Below are positions 58,469-64,000 of a stretch of DNA of 64,000 nucleotides, in pieces. The first letter of the stretch is position 1. Every line of letters starts with the position of its first letter. The stretch is from JAICJR01 sp036494715. Lineage in GTDB: Bacteria > Actinomycetota > Thermoleophilia > Solirubrobacterales > Thermoleophilaceae. Position numbers and translations under genes: made by a program. The stretch spans positions 12,890 to 76,889 of the forward strand of contig DASXNY010000089.1 in the NCBI GenBank assembly GCA_036494715.1. The letters run 5' to 3'. The notes below the pieces were generated by a model. That model was not told the DNA's origin and made no database searches. It saw only the letters and a program-made list of their open reading frames with translations.

Positions 58469-59582
58469 ACCCGCGGCCGGCGTGGAACTCGCTGCTGAGC
58501 CCGAGCTCGGAGGCGATCTTGCCCATGTCGGCGGCCTGGTCGGCCATGACGAAGCTCACGCCGGCGCCGGTGCGTCCCGCGCGGCCAGTCCGGCCCACGC
58601 GGTGGACGTAGCTGTCGCGGTCCTCGGGCGCGTCGAAGTTGATCACGCGCGTGACGTTCTCGACGTCGATGCCGCGCGCCGCGACGTCGGTGGCGACGAG
58701 GGTGGGGACGCGTCCCTCCTCGAAGCTCGCGAGGGCGCGCTGCCGCTGCGACTGCGTCTTGTCGCCGTGCATGGCCACAGCCGTCACGTTGTTGGTCTTG
58801 AGGCGCTTCACCAGGCGATCGGCGCCGCGCTTGGTCCTTACGAACACGAGCGTGCGGCCGTGGTCCGGGTCCGCGAGCTCCGTGACGAGCGTGGCGAGCT
58901 TGTCCTCGTGAGCCAGGTGCACGAAGCGGTGCTCCACCGCGCCACGCTTCTCCTCGGAGTGGGCGTGGACGTGGCGGCGTGGGTTGCGCGTGTAGTCCTT
59001 GGCCGCGGCGCCCGCGGGTCCCGCGAGCGTGGCGGAGAAGAACAGCGTCTGGCGGTCGCTCGGCGTCTGGGCGACGATGCGGTCGAGGACGGGGCGGAAG
59101 CCCATGTCGAGCATCCGGTCGCCCTCGTCGACGACGAGGATGCGCACGTGCTCGAGCGTGACGACACGTCGCTCGATCAGGTCCTCGAGGCGACCCGGCG
59201 TGGCCACGATGATGTGCGCGTCCCTGGCCCGGCGCGCCTGGCGCTCGATGCCGACGCCGCCGTAGACCGCGGCGATCTTCAGCGCTCGCGCGTGGACTGC
59301 CGGCAGCAGTTCGTCCACGATCTGTGTCGCGAGCTCGCGGGTGGGGGCGAGCACGAGCGCCGCGGCGCGGCGGTCGTTCGGCTGGATCCGGTCGGCCAGC
59401 GGTATGCCGAAGGCGAGCGTCTTGCCCGAGCCGGTGGGCGACTGAGTGAGCACGTCGTGCCCGGCGAGGATGTCCGCGATCACGAGCTTCTGGACCGCGA
59501 AGGGGGATTCGATGCCGCGCGCGGCGAGTGCGGCCACGACCGGCTTGGATACGCCGAGATCGGCGAAGGACTGCGAAGACAT
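58365..59582 (-). CDS. DEAD-box RNA helicase
   Basis: The 405-residue protein starts MSSQSFADLGVSKPVVAAL (Q-motif region with SPFAVQK), then Walker A SPTGSGKT (48-55), APTRELATQIV, ATPGRLEDLI, motif II as DEGD rather than DEAD, SATL, and motif VI HRVGRTGRAGR. The C-terminal tail of about 35 residues is Arg-rich and is encoded opposite the end of the glycosyltransferase fusion. It would remodel RNA, e.g. in ribosome assembly or decay. AGGAGT precedes ATG 59582. Confidence 0.93.
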   Translation of the reverse strand: MSSQSFADLGVSKPVVAALAARGIESPFAVQKLVIADILAGHDVLTQSPTGSGKTLAFGIPLADRIQPNDRRAAALVLAPTRELATQIVDELLPAVHARALKIAAVYGGVGIERQARRARDAHIIVATPGRLEDLIERRVVTLEHVRILVVDEGDRMLDMGFRPVLDRIVAQTPSDRQTLFFSATLAGPAGAAAKDYTRNPRRHVHAHSEEKRGAVEHRFVHLAHEDKLATLVTELADPDHGRTLVFVRTKRGADRLVKRLKTNNVTAVAMHGDKTQSQRQRALASFEEGRVPTLVATDVAARGIDVENVTRVINFDAPEDRDSYVHRVGRTGRAGRTGAGVSFVMADQAADMGKIASELGLSSEFHAGRGSNGRRSAQQSSTRPAQRRRPPRARNRARSQRAGR

Positions 59583-59733
59583 CTGTGAACTCCTGTGGAT
59601 GAGTGCGACGGGGGGAGATCCAGCGACCCCGGCCGCGCTCTGGAGCGCACAAGAGGAAGGAACCTCTCGGGCACCACGGTGGCACCCGACGCCGGAGACG
59701 CTAGCAGCGGCGGCGCAAGTAGCCTTCGCTGCA

Positions 59734-60357
59734 ATGGTCATCGCGATCGACGGCCCCGCCGGGGCCGGCAAGTCAACGGTCGCCCGCGGCGTCGCCGAGC
59801 GGCTCGGTTTCACCTACCTGGACTCGGGCGCGATGTATCGCGCCGCGGCGCTGGCCGCGATGGGGCGCGGGGAGAGGACGCCCGCCGAGGTCGCCGAGGC
59901 GATGAAGCTCGAGCTGGGCGAGCGCGTGCTCGTCGACGGCACCGACGTCACGGACGCGATCCGCTCGCCGGCGGTGTCGGAGGCGGCGTCGAAGATCGCC
60001 ACCGACCAGGACGTGCGCACGGCGCTCGCTGCCAAGCAGCGCGAGTTGCTCTCCGAGGGCGACTGGGTGGCGGAGGGCCGCGACATCGGCACCGTCGTCA
60101 AGCCCGACGCCGAGCTGAAGATCTTTCTCACCGCGAGTCCCGAGGAGCGCGCTCGCCGCAGGGCACTCGAGCTCGGCGCCGACTGGCAGACGGTGCTGCG
60201 CGAGCAGACGCTGCGCGATCAGCAGGACGAGGAGCGCGAGCATTCGCCGCTGCGCGCCGCCGCCGACTCGATCGAGCTCGACTCCACCGCCCGCCCGGCG
60301 GAGGACGTGATCAGCCAGATCGTCGCGCTGGTCAACAAGGCCGCGAAGACGAGGTAG
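59734..60357 (+). CDS. cmk: Cytidylate kinase
   Basis: Cmk phosphorylates CMP/dCMP. The 207-residue protein has the P-loop GPAGAGKST (7-15), YLDSGAMYRAAAL, the central VAEGRDIGTVVKPDAELKIFL and ASPEERARRR lid region. ATG 59734 starts MVIAIDGPAG. It lies 8 bp before der, the usual pair. The 151-bp upstream gap to the divergent helicase gene shows no clear promoter. Confidence 0.95.
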   Translation: MVIAIDGPAGAGKSTVARGVAERLGFTYLDSGAMYRAAALAAMGRGERTPAEVAEAMKLELGERVLVDGTDVTDAIRSPAVSEAASKIATDQDVRTALAAKQRELLSEGDWVAEGRDIGTVVKPDAELKIFLTASPEERARRRALELGADWQTVLREQTLRDQQDEEREHSPLRAAADSIELDSTARPAEDVISQIVALVNKAAKTR

Positions 60358-60364
60358 GCAACCC

Positions 60365-61693
60365 ATGGCGCTCCCGAAGGTCGCCGTCGTCGGCTACCCG
60401 AACGTCGGCAAGTCCACGCTGGTCAACCGGCTCACGCAGACGCGCGAGGCGGTCGTGCACGAGCAGCCCGGCGTGACGCGCGACCGCAAGGAGATCGAGA
60501 CCGAGTGGAACGGCCTTCCGTTCCTGCTCGTCGACACGGGCGGCGTCGACATGGAGGAGTCCGACAACCTCGCGCGGGCGGTGCAGGAGCAGGCGCGCCA
60601 CGCGCTCGCCGAGTCCGACGTGGCGGTGCTCGTGGTGGACGCGCGGGCGGGGCTGCGGCCCGGCGACGCCGAGCTGGCCAAGGAGCTCCAGCGCGGGAGC
60701 ATCCCGGTGATCGTGGCCGCCAACAAGGTCGACGGCGCGGGCTCGCTGCCCGACGCCGCGGACTTCCATGCGCTCGGCCTCGGCGACCCGGTGCCGGTCT
60801 CCGCGCAGCACGGCCTCGGCACCGGCGACCTGCTCGACCGCGTGGCCGAGCATCTCGAGCAGACGCCCGAGCGGGGCGAGGACACCGCACTGCGCCTTGC
60901 CGTGATCGGCCGCCCCAACGTCGGAAAGTCCTCGCTCGTCAACGCCTTTCTCGGCCAGGAGCGGGTGATAGTGAGCGAGCAAGCGGGTACCACGAGAGAT
61001 GCGATCGACACGCGCCTTGTGCTCGACGGCCGCGAGATCCTCCTCGTGGACACGGCCGGGCTCAGGCGGAGGGGCAAGGTGGCCGGGACCGTCGACTACT
61101 ACGCGCAGCTGAGGTCGGAGAGGGCGGCGGAGCGCGCAAACGTGGCACTCGTGGTGTGCGACGCCTCAGAGGGCGTCACGAGCCAGGACCTGAGCATCGC
61201 CGAGCTGGCGATGAAGTCCGGCTGCGCGACCATCGTCGTGCTCAACAAGTGGGACGTCGGCGACGCCGACCTCGAGGACGCGAAGGCACGCGTGGCTCAG
61301 CGCATCCGGCTACGGCCGAAGGTGATCACCGCTTCGGCGAAGACGGGTCGCAACGTGCGACGGCTGCTCCACGAGGCGCTCGAGCTCGGCGACAGGGCCG
61401 CTCAGCGCATCCCCACGACGGAGCTCAACCGCTTCCTGTCCGACATCCAGGCCACGCGCCAGCCGCCCGCCGTGCGCGGCCGCCGGCTGCGGATGTACTA
61501 CATGACTCAGTTCGAGGAGAACCCACCGCGCTTCGCGATCCAGGTGTCGGACCGCGGTCGACTGACGCGCGACTACGCCTACTTCCTGGAGAATCGCCTG
61601 CGCGAACGCTACGGGCTCGAGGGAGTGCCCCTGGTGATCGACTACAGGGAGCGGCAGGGACGCCATACGCGACGGGGAGGACGCGGCGGGTGA
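60365..61693 (+). CDS. der: Ribosome-assembly GTPase Der (EngA)
   Basis: Der has two GTPase domains and helps 50S subunit maturation. The 442-residue protein shows G1 boxes GYPNVGKS (10-17) and GRPNVGKS (182-189), G3 DTGGVD and DTAGLR, G4 NKVD and NKWD, and a C-terminal KH-like domain ending in a basic RRGGRGG. Its stop overlaps the next GTG. Confidence 0.96.
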   Translation: MALPKVAVVGYPNVGKSTLVNRLTQTREAVVHEQPGVTRDRKEIETEWNGLPFLLVDTGGVDMEESDNLARAVQEQARHALAESDVAVLVVDARAGLRPGDAELAKELQRGSIPVIVAANKVDGAGSLPDAADFHALGLGDPVPVSAQHGLGTGDLLDRVAEHLEQTPERGEDTALRLAVIGRPNVGKSSLVNAFLGQERVIVSEQAGTTRDAIDTRLVLDGREILLVDTAGLRRRGKVAGTVDYYAQLRSERAAERANVALVVCDASEGVTSQDLSIAELAMKSGCATIVVLNKWDVGDADLEDAKARVAQRIRLRPKVITASAKTGRNVRRLLHEALELGDRAAQRIPTTELNRFLSDIQATRQPPAVRGRRLRMYYMTQFEENPPRFAIQVSDRGRLTRDYAYFLENRLRERYGLEGVPLVIDYRERQGRHTRRGGRGG

Positions 61694-63249
61694 CTCGGGT
61701 GAAGCGCAAGTACCTGGTGAGGCGCCTGGTGGCCTCGGCTGTGGTCGCTGCCTTGCTCGGGTTCGGCCTCACGCGCGCGTTTGCGGGCGGCTCTGACCCC
61801 GCGCCGCCCGACCGTGCGGCGGCGTTCGTGCCCGGCGGGGCGCTCGTCTATCTCAACCTCGACACGAGCCGCGGCAGCGCCCAGTGGCGGCACACGAGCT
61901 CGGCGATCGCCAAGCTGCCGCTCGCGGGCCAGTTGCGCGACGCGCTGCTGCTTGCGGCCACCAGTGGCACGCTCGGCAAGCTCACGCTCGAGCGCGACAT
62001 CACGCCGTGGCTCGGCGACGAGGCGGCCTACGCGCAGCTTCCGGGACAGGGCGGGAGCCTGCTCGTGTTGGCCGTGCGCAACCAGCGCGAGGCGCTGCGC
62101 TCGCTCGAGAGCGCGGGCGGTGCTGCGACTCCCACGGCCTACCGCGGCGCGCCGCTGCGCCAGGTCGGCGACGGCTCGGTGGCCGCGCTGAGCGGCGGCT
62201 TCGCGCTGATCGGCGCGCCCGCGGCGGTGCGGGGCGCGCTCGACGCGCACGCCACGCCCACCGCTTCGCTGCGCGCCAACACCACCTACGAAGAGCTCGT
62301 CGGCGGACTGCCGAAGGAGCGCGTCGGCAACGCCTGGTTCTCGCCGCAGTGGCTGAGCGCCCATTTCGCCGGCCCTGCGGCGATCCTCGCCGGCGCGGCG
62401 CGTGTGCCCGCGCTGCAGGCCGCTGCACTGGGCTTCGGCGACGACGGCAAGCTCATGCGCTTCACCTTCCGGGGCCGGGCGGCCCCGGGCGCCGCCGGCA
62501 CAGCGGGCTGCACGGGCGGCGCGGGCGACAGCGGCGACGGGCTCACCTCCCAGGCGCCGGCCGAGCCGGCCGTGTTCGTCGGCCTCGCCGGCGCCGAGTG
62601 CATCCTGCGCGACCTGATGGCGTCGCCCACGTCGGCGATCGGGCGGGCGCTGAGCAGCTTCTCCGCCAGCGCGCAGAGCATGGGCGTGAACGTCGACCGC
62701 GACGTGCTGCCGCTGTTCGGCGGCGACAGCGCCGTGTCGCTCACGCCCGGCCCGACGATCACGCTCGAGGCCGGCCACGTGCGGCCGCAGCAGGCGCTCA
62801 ACACGGTCGGCGGCCTCGTGCCGGTGCTCGTGAAGATGCTCGACCCGGAGCGCGGCGGGGCAACGCCCAACTACTCGGCGCTGCGCGTCAACGGCGTGTC
62901 CGCCTTGAGCGCGAGCCTCACGCCCGCGCTTCAGCTCACCTACGCGGCGTTCGGTGGCAACCTGGTGGTTTCGAACTCCGCGAACGCGATCGGCAGCCCC
63001 AAGAAAGCCCAGCATCTGGACCAGACCAAGGACTTCACGACGGTGCTCGGAACTCGCCCGAAGAGCCCTTCGGCGCTAGTCTTCCTCGACCTGAAGAAGC
63101 TCCTCGCGCTTGCGGACCAGGCCGGACTTGGGTCGAACCCAACTTACGCGGCCGTCCGCGACGACCTAGGCAAGATCGGTGCGGCAGGCGCCGTTCTGTC
63201 GCGCGAGGGCAATGACATCGACGCGGAGTTGCGGCTGAAGAACCCATGA
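61690..63249 (+). CDS. DUF3352-like membrane-anchored protein
   Basis: The 519-residue protein has a basic N-terminus, one membrane helix or signal anchor (about 12-29) and a large extracytoplasmic part. The pattern is FVPGGALVYLNLDTSRGS, LERDITPWLGDEAAYAQLP and, in the second half, DVLPLFGGDSAVSLTPGP, which resembles DUF3352 proteins of actinobacteria. Two related halves suggest an internal duplication. Function unknown. GTG 61690 overlaps der; GTG 61699 is an alternative. The metK ATG overlaps its stop. Confidence 0.7.
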   Translation: MTRVKRKYLVRRLVASAVVAALLGFGLTRAFAGGSDPAPPDRAAAFVPGGALVYLNLDTSRGSAQWRHTSSAIAKLPLAGQLRDALLLAATSGTLGKLTLERDITPWLGDEAAYAQLPGQGGSLLVLAVRNQREALRSLESAGGAATPTAYRGAPLRQVGDGSVAALSGGFALIGAPAAVRGALDAHATPTASLRANTTYEELVGGLPKERVGNAWFSPQWLSAHFAGPAAILAGAARVPALQAAALGFGDDGKLMRFTFRGRAAPGAAGTAGCTGGAGDSGDGLTSQAPAEPAVFVGLAGAECILRDLMASPTSAIGRALSSFSASAQSMGVNVDRDVLPLFGGDSAVSLTPGPTITLEAGHVRPQQALNTVGGLVPVLVKMLDPERGGATPNYSALRVNGVSALSASLTPALQLTYAAFGGNLVVSNSANAIGSPKKAQHLDQTKDFTTVLGTRPKSPSALVFLDLKKLLALADQAGLGSNPTYAAVRDDLGKIGAAGAVLSREGNDIDAELRLKNP

Positions 63250-64000
63250 GCCAGTACGACGACCTTTCAGATAACGAGTTTCTGTTCACCTCCGAGTCGG
63301 TCACCGAGGGCCACCCGGACAAGATGGCCGACCAGATCTCCGACGGCGTGCTCGACGCCGTCATGCGGGACGACCCGGCCGGCCGCGTGGCCTGCGAGAC
63401 GCTCGTGAACACGGGCCTCGTCGTGGTGTCGGGCGAGATCTCGACGACCACCTACGTCGACATCCCGAAGATCGCGCGCGAGACGATTCGCAAGATCGGC
63501 TACGACAACGCCGCCTACGGCTTCGACTGCGATACCTGCGCCGTCATCTCCGCGATCGACGAGCAGTCGCCGGACATCGCGCAGGGTGTGAACAACGCGT
63601 ACGAGTCGCGCCACGACCCCTCGGACGAGGACGAGCTCGACGTCGCGGGCGCCGGCGACCAGGGCATGATGTTCGGCTACGCCACGCGCGAGACGCCGGA
63701 GCTCATGCCGATGCCGATCGCGCTCGCACACAAGCTCTCGCACCGCCTGGCCGAGGTGCGCCGCGGCGACGTGATCCCGTACCTGCGCCCGGACGGCAAG
63801 ACGCAGGTCACGGTCCGCTACGAGAACAACCGCCCGATCGAGATCGAGAAGGTGCTGATCTCGACCCAGCACAAGCCGGGCGTCGACTCCGACACGCTGA
63901 TCAAGCCGGACCTCTGGGAGCACGTGCTGCACCCGGTCCTGCCGGCCGAGCTCTACGACGAGAAGAAGCTGAACAACGAGCGCAACTTCCTCGTCAACCC
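63246..64000 (+). CDS. metK: S-adenosylmethionine synthetase, 3' end beyond window
   Basis: MetK makes SAM from methionine and ATP. The visible 251 residues start SQYDDLSDNEFLFTSESVTEGHPDK and include QISDGVLDAVMRDDP, VISAIDEQSPDIAQGV and the GAGDQGMMFGYA signature, with LRPDGKTQVTV near the cut. About 150 residues are missing at the right edge. ATG 63246 overlaps the DUF3352 stop, so no SAM riboswitch precedes it. Confidence 0.95.
   Translation, partial: MSQYDDLSDNEFLFTSESVTEGHPDKMADQISDGVLDAVMRDDPAGRVACETLVNTGLVVVSGEISTTTYVDIPKIARETIRKIGYDNAAYGFDCDTCAVISAIDEQSPDIAQGVNNAYESRHDPSDEDELDVAGAGDQGMMFGYATRETPELMPMPIALAHKLSHRLAEVRRGDVIPYLRPDGKTQVTVRYENNRPIEIEKVLISTQHKPGVDSDTLIKPDLWEHVLHPVLPAELYDEKKLNNERNFLVN

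Noticed and set aside
60505..62900. Frame shift-like long reading from der into the DUF3352 gene
   Set aside because: The first half is a shadow of der in another frame; the real second gene starts at GTG 61690 with its own membrane anchor.
63200..63246. Possible SAM riboswitch before metK
   Set aside because: The metK start overlaps the previous stop; there is no leader.
1..64000. CRISPR arrays, insertion sequences, tRNA or rRNA genes
   Set aside because: No spaced direct repeats of 24-40 bp, no transposase-like product, no cloverleaf or rRNA core found by reading; the tandem repeats present have a 7-bp period without spacers.

Overview
This 64 kb window is chromosomal DNA from a high-GC Gram-positive bacterium. 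Genes are tightly packed, with many GTG starts and many 1-4 bp ATGA/GTGA/TGATG overlaps. The division and cell-wall (dcw) cluster has no ftsA and MurE carries the DNPR motif for meso-diaminopimelate. These traits, with the gene content, point to Actinomycetota, most likely class Thermoleophilia (Solirubrobacterales-like). The taxonomic call is inference; no rRNA or tRNA gene was seen.

Layout. 1-8.0 kb: a partial unknown gene, an OmpR-type regulator with a compact histidine kinase, a CpaB-like protein, the AzlCD amino-acid exporter pair, a primary-type sigma factor, an ArsR regulator, and tadA-tadB-tadC, a reduced type IVc pilus/secretion motor set. 8.1-26.4 kb: the dcw cluster mraZ-rsmH-ftsL-ftsI-murE-murF-mraY-murD-ftsW-murG, then an insert (RsbW-like ATPase, STAS protein, cyclic-nucleotide-binding protein, superoxide dismutase, Pro-rich mini-protein), then murC-murB-ftsQ-ftsZ. 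26.5-32.3 kb: a signalling island with a degenerate receiver, a complete NarL-type regulator, a 1,227-residue PAS/GAF kinase, an HTH-only LuxR protein and a lone receiver. 32.4-37.7 kb: glycine cleavage gcvT-gcvH-gcvPA-gcvPB and trpS.

37.7-64 kb holds an expanded form of a cluster commonly seen as scpA-scpB-rluB-(aro genes)-cmk-der. scpAB is followed by a deacetylase, a LysR/DMT exporter pair, rlmN, an acetyltransferase and a nitrilase. rluB is followed by aroH, an aromatic/histidinol-phosphate aminotransferase, a LysE exporter and a methyltransferase, then aroF and aroA. A diguanylate cyclase, a large LuxR-type ATPase regulator, a methyltransferase coupled to a hydrolase-glycosyltransferase fusion, and a DEAD-box helicase come next. 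cmk, der, a DUF3352-like protein and metK (cut by the window end) close the region.

Most interesting signals: (i) upstream of aroF, a 28-codon leader reading frame ending Tyr-Tyr-Ala-Trp-Arg-Phe-Ile-stop, with a perfect 10-bp stem starting at the stop codon, i.e. a candidate aromatic-amino-acid attenuator; (ii) several unrelated 7-bp tandem repeat arrays sitting at or just after the 3' ends of genes; (iii) TGGGG-N5-TGGGG MraZ boxes filling the spacer of a likely dcw promoter; (iv) a taken-apart NarL-type two-component set including a receiver with Glu at the phosphorylation site; (v) a hydrolase-glycosyltransferase fusion coupled to a methyltransferase; (vi) gcvT with no ATG/GTG/TTG able to start the full conserved N-terminus.
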